64,000 nt of DNA from an uncultured Muribaculaceae bacterium (GCA_910578095.1 CAJTOZ010000006.1:54258-118257); one strand, 5' to 3'; positions 16,987 to 25,770 are shown, counted from the first letter of the stretch. The notes: generated by a model from the sequence alone, not told the origin. Translations and numbers: made by a program.

Positions 16987-18480
16987 ATGGCATTCAACAA
17001 CATGACGGCTCAGGAAGCCGCCCAAATGATTAAAAACGGCGACACCATAGGCACCTCGGGCTTCACCGCTCCGGGCTCGCCCAAAGCCATTTCCCAGGCT
17101 GTGGCTGAAATCGCCGAAAAGGAACACGCCGAAGGACGTCCCTACAAAATCAATCTTTTCACGGGCGCATCCACAAGCGACAAGGTGGACGGCTGCCTCT
17201 CCCGCGCCAACGCCATCAACATGCGCGCACCCTACCAGAACGTGCCCGACCTGCGCAAGCGCATCAACGCCCACGACGTACACTACTTCGACCGCCACCT
17301 CTCCGAGATGGCCCAGGAGATGCGCTACGGATTCTACGGCAAGCTCGACTACGCCATCATCGAGGCCGCCCATGTGAGCCCCGATGGTGAAATCATCCTC
17401 GGATGCGGCGTAGGCAATGTGCCCACGTATGCCGCCCTCGCCGACAAAATCTTCATCGAGCTCAACGAAAAACTCCCGCAGAGCCTCCTCGGCATGCACG
17501 ACGTGTACATGCCCCTCGACCCGCCTTACCGCCGCGAGATACCCATCTACAGCCCCTCCGACCGCATCGGCTCGCCCGTGCTCAAGGTCGACCCCGCCAA
17601 GATCGTAGGCATCGTGCACACCGACAGCTACGACGGCGTGAAACCCTTTACGGCGCCGGACGAGGTCAGCAAACAGATAGGTAGCAACGTGGTGCGCTTC
17701 CTCGTGAGCGAATACGAGAGCGGACGCCTGCCCAAGGAATTCCTGCCCCTGCAGAGCGGTGTGGGCAATGTGGCCAACGCCGTGCTCTACGACCTCGGCG
17801 AAAGCACACGCCTGCCCAACTTCATGATGTACACCGAAGTGATACAGGATGCCGTGCTCGCCCTGCTCAAGAAAGGCAAGTGCACCTTCGCTTCCACATG
17901 CTCCATGACATTCTCGGACCAGACCGAGGAAGAGCTTTTCCGCGACCTGAAGTACTTCCACGACAAGATTGTGATCCGCCCCGCCGAGATCAGCAACAAC
18001 CCGGAAGTGATACGCCGTCTGGGCGTCATCGCCATGAACACGGCCATCGAGGTCGACCTCTTCGGAGGCGTCAACTCCACCCATGTGCTGGGCACCCGCA
18101 TGATGAACGGCATCGGCGGTAGCGGCGACTTCACCCGCAACGCATTCATCTCCATCTTCTCCTGCCCCAGTGTGAGCAAGGGTGGTGTGATCAGCAACAT
18201 TGTGCCTATGGTGGCCCACCCCGACCACAGCGAGCACAGCGTGGACATCGTGGTGACCGACCAGGGCATCGCCGACCTGCGCCACAAGGACCCCGTGGAG
18301 CGCGCATACGAAATCATCAACAATTGCGCTCATCCCGACTACCGTCCGCTTCTGCTCGACTACCTCAAGGCTGGCAAAGGCGGCCAGACACCCCACGTGC
18401 TGCGCGCCGCATTTGAATTCCACAACGCATTCAACGAAACCGGCGACATGCGCAACGCCGATTTTGCAAAATATTTCTGA
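16987..18480 (+). CDS. Acetyl-CoA hydrolase/transferase family: succinyl/propionyl-CoA transferase
   Basis: 497 aa. Class I CoA transferase of the Ach1/SCACT group. The catalytic Glu lies in MMYTEVIQDAVL, and the CoA-site loops GVGNVANAV, GIGGSGDF and the segment IVTDQGIADLRHKDPVERA match succinyl-CoA:acetate and propionyl-CoA:succinate CoA transferases. In propionate-forming Bacteroidales this step returns CoA from propionyl-CoA to succinate; acetate is another possible partner. Cytoplasmic. Single gene with its own promoter and a strong stem-loop after the stop. The substrate choice cannot be read from the sequence. Confidence 0.9.
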   Translation: MAFNNMTAQEAAQMIKNGDTIGTSGFTAPGSPKAISQAVAEIAEKEHAEGRPYKINLFTGASTSDKVDGCLSRANAINMRAPYQNVPDLRKRINAHDVHYFDRHLSEMAQEMRYGFYGKLDYAIIEAAHVSPDGEIILGCGVGNVPTYAALADKIFIELNEKLPQSLLGMHDVYMPLDPPYRREIPIYSPSDRIGSPVLKVDPAKIVGIVHTDSYDGVKPFTAPDEVSKQIGSNVVRFLVSEYESGRLPKEFLPLQSGVGNVANAVLYDLGESTRLPNFMMYTEVIQDAVLALLKKGKCTFASTCSMTFSDQTEEELFRDLKYFHDKIVIRPAEISNNPEVIRRLGVIAMNTAIEVDLFGGVNSTHVLGTRMMNGIGGSGDFTRNAFISIFSCPSVSKGGVISNIVPMVAHPDHSEHSVDIVVTDQGIADLRHKDPVERAYEIINNCAHPDYRPLLLDYLKAGKGGQTPHVLRAAFEFHNAFNETGDMRNADFAKYF

Positions 18481-18502
18481 TCTATCCACTACTCCTTACG
18501 CC

Positions 18503-18540
18503 GGCGGCCGCCCTTCCCCTCTTCGGGAAAGGCGGCCGCC
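18503..18540 (+). terminator. Strong stem-loop after the CoA-transferase gene
   Basis: GGCGGCCGCC pairs with GGCGGCCGCC at the far end, and the inner TTCCC/GGGAA pairs extend the stem, 22 nt after the stop. The following T-tract is poor (TCGTTC), so it may act as an mRNA-stabilising 3' end or need help to terminate. Confidence 0.65.
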
Positions 18541-18773
18541 TCGTTCATGGAGCCATGCGATGGCCCTGCTCAGGGGCTATTTGCCCACAGGCCGAAATGT
18601 CGGTGCATTAATCTCCTTAGGTTTTTCGAGGGTACAGAAGCACAAAACGACAAAAGAAACAAAAGGATTAATAATCAATAAAATAAATTATGTCTCTTAT
18701 GCTCTCTTGCTCTTCTGTACCCCCGTTATACGAGCTTGCATATCTCTATGCACTGTAATTTCTACTTGTGCCG
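18541..18773. other. Gene-free AT-rich gap between convergent genes
   Basis: No plausible gene on either strand. It holds an 11-bp inverted repeat (18630-18640 with 18711-18721) around an A-rich 70-nt core, and a small hairpin (TGCATA-TCTC-TATGCA, 18737-18752) 21 nt after the hpf stop that could end the hpf transcript. No tRNA fold seen. Confidence 0.5.
18630..18721. repeat. Inverted repeat GGGTACAGAAG ... CTTCTGTACCC
   Basis: Perfect 11-bp arms, imperfectly extended to about 16 bp, enclose 70 nt of A/T-rich sequence without an open frame. It could be a remnant of a miniature element or a long RNA hairpin. No flanking target duplication was found. Confidence 0.5.
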
Positions 18774-19064
18774 TTATTTGCCTTTGCGCTTCTCGAGCTG
18801 GCGGTCGAGCGCCTCAAGGGCGAGGTCCACAGCCTCCTCGAAAGTATCGGCTATCTTACCGGCCACATAATCCTCGTGTCCGGGAATGGTTATCTTGAGA
18901 AGCGCCTCCTTGTTCATGGACGTTTCGGGCTTCACCACTTTTAGAGTTACGTCCACGGCGGCGATGTCGGGATAGCGGCGTGCCAGACGCTCGGCTTTCT
19001 TGTTGATGAAGGCTGTGAGGCTGTCGGCAATGTCGAAATGAATGGATTGAATACGTGTGTCCAT
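18774..19064 (-). CDS. hpf: Ribosome hibernation promoting factor, short form (HPF/RaiA)
   Basis: 96 aa from the ATG at 19064-19062. The open frame extends upstream, but that part lies within xerC and lacks the family start. It begins MDTRIQSIHFDIADSLTAFI, has the S30AE beta-alpha-beta pattern (VDVTLKVVKPETSMNKEALLK) and a basic tail KRKGK. It binds the 30S decoding region and dimerises or silences ribosomes in stationary phase. One base separates it from xerC upstream; the xerC-hpf pair is common in Bacteroidetes and implies one transcript. Confidence 0.93.
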   Translation of the reverse strand: MDTRIQSIHFDIADSLTAFINKKAERLARRYPDIAAVDVTLKVVKPETSMNKEALLKITIPGHEDYVAGKIADTFEEAVDLALEALDRQLEKRKGK

Positions 19065-19065
19065 A

Positions 19066-19944
19066 CTACTTGATTTTGGCGCGCGGATGCGCAAGTTGGT
19101 AATTATTTTGGAGATCGCGGTACGACAGGTGGGTGTACACCTGCGTAGTGGCGAGCGACGCATGGCCGAGCAGACGCTGCACGGCATTGATGTCGGCGCC
19201 GTTGTTGAGCATATCAGTGGCAAACGAATGACGCATCACGTGCGGCGAGCGTCGCCGCGAGTGCACAGCACCATCAAGTGCGCCATGCACTATGCGGTTG
19301 AGCAATCCGTAGTACAGCTGCTCGCCGCCGGGACGCACAAAAAAATGGTAGGGCGTGAAGCCCACGGTACGGTCGCGCACGGCCCGGTACTGCTCCACCA
19401 TGCGGCGCATCTCATCGCCGAAAGGGATGATGCGCTCTTTGCCGCGCTTGCCGCGCACCTTGAGCTCGCCGCGTGATGTGTCCACACAGGCATCCAGCAG
19501 CCCGATAAGCTCGGAAGCACGCATGCCGGTGGCATAGAGCATCAGCAGCACGGCGTGCTCGCGCATGGCATCGAAATCGTCGGGATCGACCGCAGCATCC
19601 AGCACGGCTGCCGTTTCGTCGGGGCGTATGAAATCGGGAAGGCTGCGCGGCAGGCGCGCCGACATCAGCTCGGCGGCAGGATTGTGGCGCAGGCCGTGGT
19701 GGCGCATTGCCCAGGCATACAGCGCGCGCAGCGACTGCACCCTCCGGCGCATGCTGCGCGGCGACGCGCCGGAAGCGGCCATGTGCACAAGCCATGCCCG
19801 CAGGCTGTCCAGCGATACGGAATCCAGATCGGGCTCACCGCCGGCAAAGCCGCACCATGCACGGAGGTCCGAACCATAAGCCCGGACCGTGTGGGCGGAA
19901 GCTCCTGCCTCACATTCGAGATATTTCAGGAATTTGTCTATCAT
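19066..19944 (-). CDS. xerC: Tyrosine recombinase XerC/XerD type
   Basis: 292 aa, normal length. The N-terminal SAM-like core-binding domain (residues 1-90) is followed by the catalytic domain with Arg142 (YATGMRASEL), Lys near 167, His235-x-x-Arg238 (HVMRHSFATDM), His261 (LGHASLATT) and Tyr270 (QVYTHLS). All are present. It resolves chromosome dimers at dif; no dif site was sought with confidence here. Single-gene neighbours are hpf (1 nt downstream) and the urease operon upstream, separated by a strong hairpin. Promoter spacing suggests an almost leaderless message. The choice of XerC over XerD is based on the hpf linkage. Confidence 0.92.
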   Translation of the reverse strand: MIDKFLKYLECEAGASAHTVRAYGSDLRAWCGFAGGEPDLDSVSLDSLRAWLVHMAASGASPRSMRRRVQSLRALYAWAMRHHGLRHNPAAELMSARLPRSLPDFIRPDETAAVLDAAVDPDDFDAMREHAVLLMLYATGMRASELIGLLDACVDTSRGELKVRGKRGKERIIPFGDEMRRMVEQYRAVRDRTVGFTPYHFFVRPGGEQLYYGLLNRIVHGALDGAVHSRRRSPHVMRHSFATDMLNNGADINAVQRLLGHASLATTQVYTHLSYRDLQNNYQLAHPRAKIK

Positions 19945-19950
19945 CCGCCT

Positions 19951-19981
19951 CTAAGTTAGCAATATTTTTTTGTTTCGCAAA
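19951..19981 (-). promoter_or_regulatory. Promoter of xerC, embedded in the upstream hairpin
   Basis: On the minus strand: TTTG (19981-19978), 19 nt, TAACTTAG (19958-19951; one mismatch to TAnnTTTG). The -33 box is in one arm of the urease-operon hairpin. The ATG begins 6 nt after the -7 box, so the leader would be zero to a few bases. Confidence 0.55.
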
Positions 19982-19991
19982 AAAATATTGC
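19959..19991 (-). terminator. Terminator-like hairpin after the urease operon
   Basis: Perfect 14-bp arms (GCAATATTTTTTTG with CAAAAAAATATTGC) and a 5-nt loop, 8 nt after the ureD stop. The T-run is within the stem itself. It should separate the urease operon from xerC. Confidence 0.7.
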
Positions 19992-19998
19992 ACTTCCG

Positions 19999-20949
19999 CT
20001 ACCGCCAGGGAAATTCCGGCGGCACGGGACGGTGTTTCACCGCCAGACGCACTTTTGAGCAGAAATCGCGCACCACGGCCTTGACCGGGCCCGGCTCAAG
20101 ACCCAGCACCTTGAACAGCAGTCCGGCACCGTTGGGCAGATGGGTGATGCCGGCAGCGAGATGCCTGTCGCGGTCGATGAACGGCTCGGTGGAATCGTAG
20201 ACAGCGGCAGCCTTGTCGGGAGGCGTCAGCACGATAACATTGGCAAACACATCGTAGCTTCCCATCATACCGATGTCGCGCAGCGGCATACGCGCCGGGT
20301 CTATGATGAATTTCTCACGGAACAGCTGCTCGCCGCCGGGACGCTCGGCATGGCTGCACACCGACAGCACGTCGTAGGCAAAAGTCTCCCCGGTGCCGTA
20401 GTATTTGCGGCCTCCCATGTATATCTCGGAATAAAAAAGCGTGGCGGTGGGGTCGGCCACGATGCGCGTGTCGCAGATGAAGCGCGTGTGGCGGCATGGA
20501 ATCACAGGTTCGGGCATATACTCGAGGTAGGTGTCGGCCTCAAGTGTGAACTCCTGCGTCATGCCGGAATAATTCCGGCGCATCTCGGCCAATTTGGTTG
20601 CGGCTCCGGTGCTTATGAAGGCCATCGAGCCACGGTGCATCGTGAAACGCTGCACGTAGCGGTCGCCATCCACGTTAGGCCCTCCGCTTGAGAGGATGTA
20701 GACGCAGGGCAGATCGGGCAGTTCTTCGTCGAAGTACAGTTCCTGCTGCACGATGAGGGGTGCGCGCCGGTCGAGCTCGCGCAATATGCTGCGGCCTTCT
20801 TTGTTGACCTCGAAGCCGAGATTCAGATAGCCGTGCTTGCCGGGGCAGCCCACATACATTGCATCAGGCTGGGCGAGATAAGGCTGCATCTCGGGTGCCG
20901 AGTCAAAATCTACCGCAGGGGCGTCGGAGTAATGTCGCTGGTGGGCCAT
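19999..20949 (-). CDS. ureD: Urease accessory protein UreD/UreH
   Basis: 316 aa. Recognised by GYLNLGFEVNKEGRSIL, LSSGGPNVDGDRY (the UreD SGGxxxGD motif) and FTLEADTYLEYMPEPVIPCRHTRF. The UreD family makes a beta-rich platform that, with UreF and UreG, docks on apo-urease and delivers nickel. It is the last gene of the urease operon (32 nt after ureG), followed by a strong hairpin. Slightly longer than the typical 270-300 aa. Confidence 0.93.
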   Translation of the reverse strand: MAHQRHYSDAPAVDFDSAPEMQPYLAQPDAMYVGCPGKHGYLNLGFEVNKEGRSILRELDRRAPLIVQQELYFDEELPDLPCVYILSSGGPNVDGDRYVQRFTMHRGSMAFISTGAATKLAEMRRNYSGMTQEFTLEADTYLEYMPEPVIPCRHTRFICDTRIVADPTATLFYSEIYMGGRKYYGTGETFAYDVLSVCSHAERPGGEQLFREKFIIDPARMPLRDIGMMGSYDVFANVIVLTPPDKAAAVYDSTEPFIDRDRHLAAGITHLPNGAGLLFKVLGLEPGPVKAVVRDFCSKVRLAVKHRPVPPEFPWR

Positions 20950-20981
20950 ATTATGTGGAGATATTTTTATTGTTGAAAAGC

Positions 20982-21602
20982 CTACTTCACTTTATCGAAA
21001 AGGGCCATTTTGAAGATAAGATCGACAAGCTCGTCGATACCCTCGCCTGTGAGGCTGTTGGTGAACACAAAGGGCTTGCCGGGGCGCATAAGCCTCGAAT
21101 CGTGGTCCATCACCTCAAGGCTGGCATGCACGTAGGGTGCGAGATCGGTCTTGTTGATCACGAGGATGTCGCTCTGCGAGATGCCGGGGCCATCCTTTCT
21201 CGGAATCTTGTCGCCGGCCGCCACATCGATGACATAAATGAAAAAATCGACGAGCGCAGGGCTGAACGTGAGTGTGAGATTGTCGCCGCCGCTTTCGATA
21301 AGCACGACATCGGCATCGGGAAACTTGGCTTCCATCTCCTCCACCGCAGCAATGTTCATCGACGGGTCCTCGCGTACGGCTGTGTGGGGGCACGCTCCGG
21401 TCTCCACACCTATGATACGGTCCTCCATGAGCACGCCTTTGAGCGTCTTGCGCACATGCTTGGCATCCTCGGTGGTGACGATGTCGTTGGTGATGATGAG
21501 CACGCTCATGCCCTTATCCATGAGGCGCGGGGTAATGGCTTCTATGAGGGCTGTCTTGCCGGAGCCCACGGGGCCGCCGACGCCTATTCTGCATGTTGAC
21601 AT
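20982..21602 (-). CDS. ureG: Urease accessory GTPase UreG
   Basis: 206 aa. SIMIBI-class GTPase: P-loop GGPVGSGKT at residues 9-17, the metal-binding Cys-Pro-His motif in [15 protein letters not shown], switch region [13 protein letters not shown], and the base-recognition NKTDLAPY. It supplies GTP-driven nickel transfer into urease. Placed between ureF and ureD as in most operons. Confidence 0.97.
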   Translation of the reverse strand: MSTCRIGVGGPVGSGKTALIEAITPRLMDKGMSVLIITNDIVTTEDAKHVRKTLKGVLMEDRIIGVETGACPHTAVREDPSMNIAAVEEMEAKFPDADVVLIESGGDNLTLTFSPALVDFFIYVIDVAAGDKIPRKDGPGISQSDILVINKTDLAPYVHASLEVMDHDSRLMRPGKPFVFTNSLTGEGIDELVDLIFKMALFDKVK

Positions 21603-21662
21603 AATGTGTATGCTTTTTTTTGATTTTACGTATTGTACTTCTATAACAAACCTCGCGACAGC

Positions 21663-22346
21663 TCAGTTCATGAACATGCGCATCTTGCCTTTCTCATGCA
21701 GCGAGGCGAGAATATCCATCTCAGGCACGAAGGCATGCATGCTGTCGAGGGTCATGGTGCGGGCACGCTCGTAGTGTGCGTCCGTGTCGCGGGCCAGATT
21801 GTAGAGTATGCGCTGCGTGTCGTAGTGCGACACACGCACGCACCTGAGCGCCGCGCTCACCACCATATTGGCCACGCCATACTGATGCGAGGCGTACAGC
21901 TCGCGCTCGCCTATGCCGGCGGCGGCGAAGGCTATGCCCTGCGCCACAGGGTAGCACCCTGGAGTTGCGTAGGTCTTGATGTCGGCGAGCCAACGCCCCA
22001 TCAGAGTGTCGTCGCCCCACAGATGCACGCCCAGCTCGGCAAGCTTCTTGCCCATGCGGCATAGCATAAGGCGCGCCTCGTCGTTCATCTTGAAACGCAG
22101 CAGCGCGCTGTCGGCCTCCAGGATGGTGCTGTAATCGCCGGCAAGAGCCGCACGATAGGCCACAAGCGCGGCCACGCCATCGCTATACGCAGCCTGCAGG
22201 GCGGCGCTGCGTGTGTATTGTTCGAGAGTGGCCGCATCGTGCACGAGACCCTCGTAGGACGCCGTTTCCAGCCCGTTGGAAAAGGAGAACGTGCCCACGG
22301 GAAAGGTGGCATCGGAGAACTGCAGCAGGGGCAAAACAGGATTCAT
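21663..22346 (-). CDS. ureF: Urease accessory protein UreF
   Basis: 227 aa, all-helical. Start LLQFSDATFPVGTFSFSNGLE matches the UreF hallmark (QLxDSxFPxGxFxxSxGLE). It bridges UreD and UreG in the activation complex. A 60-nt gap to ureG holds no clear signal; 14 nt separate it from ureE. Confidence 0.94.
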   Translation of the reverse strand: MNPVLPLLQFSDATFPVGTFSFSNGLETASYEGLVHDAATLEQYTRSAALQAAYSDGVAALVAYRAALAGDYSTILEADSALLRFKMNDEARLMLCRMGKKLAELGVHLWGDDTLMGRWLADIKTYATPGCYPVAQGIAFAAAGIGERELYASHQYGVANMVVSAALRCVRVSHYDTQRILYNLARDTDAHYERARTMTLDSMHAFVPEMDILASLHEKGKMRMFMN

Positions 22347-22360
22347 GACTTCAGAAATTA

Positions 22361-22915
22361 TCAGTGAACATGGCTGTGGCTCTCATGGCCGGCTCCGCCG
22401 AAAAGACGGCGCACCTCGTGGGGAGCCATATAGGGAATAACTTCGCTTCCTTCGACAAACTCGTACTCGATGTCGTCAATATGATGTGTGTCCATCACAC
22501 TGAGCATCACCTTGCGGTCGACAGTCATGGGCACATACACTTTTGTACCCTTGACCACGGCAGGCCAGTGCTGATTGCCTATGGCATGGCCAAGCTCGAG
22601 CGATATGCGTATGATTTCCTCGGGGCTGAGCCCACGCAGTTTCTCGAGGTCCACCACGAGCACGGGGCTGAGGTTGAGACGCAGCACTGCAGCGAAATTC
22701 TTATCGGGATCGTAGGCTATGATATCGCCGTCGGCCACCTGATGGCGGTTGGCCAATGCCACGGGATATTCATGTCCATGCTCGTCGACAGCGAGAAAGC
22801 GGCTCTTTTGCGCCGTCCACTGGTCGAGAAAGATATTATGAACGTGGGCGTTCTTGAGTTTTTCGGCCCATTCGGGGCTGTGGGCGTTGCCCACTATTGC
22901 GGTGATGACTTCCAT
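22361..22915 (-). CDS. ureE: Urease nickel metallochaperone UreE
   Basis: 184 aa with the N-terminal peptide-binding-like domain, the central metal domain (LGHAIGNQHWPAVV, where the GNxHWPA segment carries the conserved nickel His) and a short His-rich tail (HESHSHVH). UreE dimers carry nickel to UreG. The tail is much shorter than the poly-His tail of Klebsiella UreE. It sits 114 nt after ureC, and the gap contains a hairpin (22955-22984). Confidence 0.93.
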   Translation of the reverse strand: MEVITAIVGNAHSPEWAEKLKNAHVHNIFLDQWTAQKSRFLAVDEHGHEYPVALANRHQVADGDIIAYDPDKNFAAVLRLNLSPVLVVDLEKLRGLSPEEIIRISLELGHAIGNQHWPAVVKGTKVYVPMTVDRKVMLSVMDTHHIDDIEYEFVEGSEVIPYMAPHEVRRLFGGAGHESHSHVH

Positions 22916-22954
22916 AATTCAGGGAGTGATGTCTTAAGTGATGAATAATGATAG

Positions 22955-22984
22955 GGAGCGGCGACGCGCTAACATCGCCGCTCC
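22955..22984. promoter_or_regulatory. Hairpin between ureC and ureE
   Basis: Perfect 10-bp stem (GGAGCGGCGA with TCGCCGCTCC) and a 10-nt loop. There is no T-tract on the minus strand, so it is more likely a processing, stability or partial-attenuation element within the urease transcript than a full terminator. Confidence 0.55.
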
Positions 22985-23029
22985 TCAGTCATGTGTGTAT
23001 TTAGGTATATAGAGAATGTGTCCGGTGCA

Positions 23030-24748
23030 TCAGCTGAACCAGTACAGCTGTCCGAGCGGTATGCTCTTGCAGGGGTCTACATAGGCGAGCACGCCGTCCA
23101 CATAAACATTGAATGTCTCGGGATCCACCTCGATGCGCGGGGTGCCGTCGTTGCGGAGCATATTGGCCTTGCCGAGCTGACGCGTGCCATGCACGGCGTG
23201 GATAATATTCTGCGTGCCGTAGGACTGGGCTGCGCCGTTGGCCACGGAAGCCTGGGAGACAAAGCGCACGGCTGTGCGCGGCATTGCCTTGCCGAAAGCA
23301 CCGTACATCGGGCGGTAGATCACAGGCTGCGGGGTGGGCAGAGAAGCGTTGGGGTCGCCCATTTCAGCCCAGTTTATCATGCCGCCTTTTATCACAAGCT
23401 TGGGCTTGGCGCCGAAGAAGGCAGGCTCCCAGAGCACAAGGTCGGCCATTTTGCCCACCTCTATGGATCCGAGTATATCGCTGATACCATAAGTGATGGC
23501 AGGATTAAGAGTGATCTTGGCCAGATAACGGAGCACACGGAAGTTGTCGTTGTCGGCGGAATCCTCAGGCAGCTTGCCTCGGGCATCCTTCATATAGGAA
23601 GCCATCTGGAAGGTGCGCATGAACGATTCGCCCACACGTCCCATAGCCTGCGAGTCGGAGCTCACCATGGAAAGCACGCCCATATCGTGGAGTATGTTTT
23701 CGGCGCTCTGCGTCTCGGGACGCACGCGGCTTTCGGCAAAAGCCACATCGGAGGGAATGTTGGGGTTGAGGTTGTGGCACACCATGATCATGTCGAACAG
23801 CTCGGCCTGCGAGTTGATGCCGAAAGGCAGCGTCGGGTTGGTGGACGAAGGCAGCACGTTGGCCATGGAAGCCACTTTCAGAAGGTCGGGAGCATGGCCG
23901 CCGCCGGCACCTTCGGTATGATATGTGTGGATGGCGCGACCATCGATTGCAGCTATGGTGTCCTCCACGTAGCCGCTCTCATTGAGGGTGTCGGTGTGGA
24001 TGGCCACCTGCACATCGTTGCGGTCGGCATTGTCGAGACACGCACGGATGGCAGCCGGGGTGGAGCCCCAGTCCTCATGAACCTTGAAGCCCATACATCC
24101 GGCCTCGATCTGCTCCTGGAGGGTGTCCTGGGTGCTGGTGTTGCCTTTGCCGAGGAAACCCATGTTGATGGGCAGTCCTTCGGAAGCCTCGAGCATCTTG
24201 CGGATGTTCCAGGGGCCGGCGGTGATGGTGGTGCCGTTGGTGCCGTCGGTGGGTCCGACGCCGCCGCCTATGAGGGTGGTGATACCGTTGCTGAGACAGT
24301 TGTAGGCCTGCTGCGGGGCTATCATGTGCACGTGGCCGTCGATACCGGCGGCAGTGAGGATGAGATGTTCGCCGGAAATAGCGTCGGTGGAAGGACCCGT
24401 GCACAGCGTGGGCGTCACGCCCTGCATTATGTTAGGGTTGCCGGCCTTGCCTATGCCTGCGATTTTTCCGTCCTTTATGCCTACATCGGCTTTCACGACG
24501 CCCAGCACGGGATCGAGAATGGTGACATTAGTAATTACGAGGTCGAGCGAGCCGCCCTTGCTGGTGATGGTGTTGGCTGTGCCCATACCGTCGCGCAGGG
24601 TTTTGCCGCCGCCATACACCACCTCATCGCCCATCACGCGCAGATCTTTCTCGATCTCCACGTAGAGATGTGTGTTGCCCAGTCGGATTTTATCGCCCGT
24701 GGTGGGCCCGAAGAGCATATTGTTTTCCTGTCTGGATATTGTTGCCAT
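23030..24748 (-). CDS. ureC: Urease alpha subunit (catalytic)
   Basis: 572 aa. Amidohydrolase fold with the complete dinuclear nickel site: His139 and His141 (DGHVHMIAP), carbamylated Lys222 (GFKVHEDWG), His251 (AIHTDTLNESG), His277 (TYHTEGAGGGHAPD) and Asp365 (SSDSQAMG). The mobile flap has Cys324-His325 (MVCHNLNP); the residue after this His is Asn where many ureases have a second His. It hydrolyses urea to ammonia and carbamate in the cytoplasm. Eight nt separate it from ureB. It should be active if the accessory proteins load nickel. Confidence 0.97.
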   Translation of the reverse strand: MATISRQENNMLFGPTTGDKIRLGNTHLYVEIEKDLRVMGDEVVYGGGKTLRDGMGTANTITSKGGSLDLVITNVTILDPVLGVVKADVGIKDGKIAGIGKAGNPNIMQGVTPTLCTGPSTDAISGEHLILTAAGIDGHVHMIAPQQAYNCLSNGITTLIGGGVGPTDGTNGTTITAGPWNIRKMLEASEGLPINMGFLGKGNTSTQDTLQEQIEAGCMGFKVHEDWGSTPAAIRACLDNADRNDVQVAIHTDTLNESGYVEDTIAAIDGRAIHTYHTEGAGGGHAPDLLKVASMANVLPSSTNPTLPFGINSQAELFDMIMVCHNLNPNIPSDVAFAESRVRPETQSAENILHDMGVLSMVSSDSQAMGRVGESFMRTFQMASYMKDARGKLPEDSADNDNFRVLRYLAKITLNPAITYGISDILGSIEVGKMADLVLWEPAFFGAKPKLVIKGGMINWAEMGDPNASLPTPQPVIYRPMYGAFGKAMPRTAVRFVSQASVANGAAQSYGTQNIIHAVHGTRQLGKANMLRNDGTPRIEVDPETFNVYVDGVLAYVDPCKSIPLGQLYWFS

Positions 24749-24756
24749 GATATTGT

Positions 24757-25365
24757 CTACTTTTTGTTGTTAGAGGAAGAGGTGGTTGCTGAGGCGGGTT
24801 TCGTGGCAGGAACTGCTGCCGTGGCGTTCATAGCCTTGGCTTTGGCTGCCTCCTCGGCCTCGCTTGCGGCAAGAGCGGTGGCGGGCTCGCCGCCTCCGGC
24901 CACCACATAGTCGGCTTCGGTGGTGTCGTCTGCGGCATCCTTGAAACCGTAGTCGACCATGCGCCTGTATGCTCGGTTGCGTATGGGATAGTAGCTCGGC
25001 GCATCCTCAGGTCCGGCATAGCCGTCGGTGAGGTCGTTGAAACCGATGACGCGGCGTTTGCCGGCATAGGTCACCACTTCCACTTCCTTTTCCTCGCCGG
25101 GCTCAAAGCGTATGGCAGTGGTGGCGGGGATGTTGAGATGGCATCCGAATGTGACCTTACGGTCGAATTCGAGGTAGCGGTTTGCCTCGAAGAAGTGCAG
25201 GTGGCTGCCCACCTGTATGGGGCGGTCGCCGGTGTTGCGCACCTTCACGGTGAAGGTCTCGCGTCCGACATTGTATTCAAGATTTCCGCTCTGGAGTATC
25301 ACTCCGCCCACGGGCACGTAGCTTGATGGCGTGAAACCCGGGGTTATGTTTGTTGTGTCGCTCAT
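24757..25365 (-). CDS. ureB: Urease beta subunit with C-terminal extension
   Basis: 202 aa, whereas the beta subunit is usually 100-125 aa. Residues about 17-117 are the complete UreB domain ([60 protein letters not shown]). The remaining 85 residues form a tail: first a segment with [20 protein letters not shown], then an Ala/Glu-rich helix ([14 protein letters not shown]) and a Thr/Ser/Asn-Lys end ([11 protein letters not shown]). The tail has no known domain. Bases are continuous with no frameshift, so the extension is real. Confidence 0.95.
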   Translation of the reverse strand: MSDTTNITPGFTPSSYVPVGGVILQSGNLEYNVGRETFTVKVRNTGDRPIQVGSHLHFFEANRYLEFDRKVTFGCHLNIPATTAIRFEPGEEKEVEVVTYAGKRRVIGFNDLTDGYAGPEDAPSYYPIRNRAYRRMVDYGFKDAADDTTEADYVVAGGGEPATALAASEAEEAAKAKAMNATAAVPATKPASATTSSSNNKK

Positions 25366-25390
25366 TGTTTCGGAGAGTATGGAAGGTTAA

Positions 25391-25693
25391 TTACTTGATG
25401 GGGTGGTGTATCGACACCAGACGTGAGCCATCGGTGAACACTGCTTCGACCTGCAGGAGATCGATCATGTCGGCCACGCCCTCCATTACATCGTCCTTGG
25501 TGAGGACATTGGCGGCGTCGTGCATGACTTCCTCTACAGTTTTGCCTTCACGCGCGCCTTCAAGAGCGCAGCTGGTGATGTAGGCCACGGATTCGGGATA
25601 GTTGAGCTTGAGGCCTTTTTTCAGACGACGCTCGGCTATCAGACCGATAGACAGAAGCGTGAGCTTGTCTTGTTCTTTTGGGGTCAGATGCAT
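25391..25693 (-). CDS. ureA: Urease gamma subunit
   Basis: 100 aa, standard length. Start [34 protein letters not shown] and the end [12 protein letters not shown] match UreA throughout. First gene of the operon. No convincing TAnnTTTG box was found in 25694-25770, so the promoter is unassigned. No nickel transporter or urea channel gene lies next to it within the window. Confidence 0.96.
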   Translation of the reverse strand: MHLTPKEQDKLTLLSIGLIAERRLKKGLKLNYPESVAYITSCALEGAREGKTVEEVMHDAANVLTKDDVMEGVADMIDLLQVEAVFTDGSRLVSIHHPIK

Positions 25694-25770
25694 AGCTTAA
25701 GGGTTAAGAGTTTGCGTTATGATTTATAATTCCAACGACATCAGCGTGTAAAATGTTCGCGCAGCGCCAC

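Noticed and set aside
18541..18773. Possible tRNA or structured RNA gene
   Set aside because: No cloverleaf or T-loop sequence could be placed on either strand.
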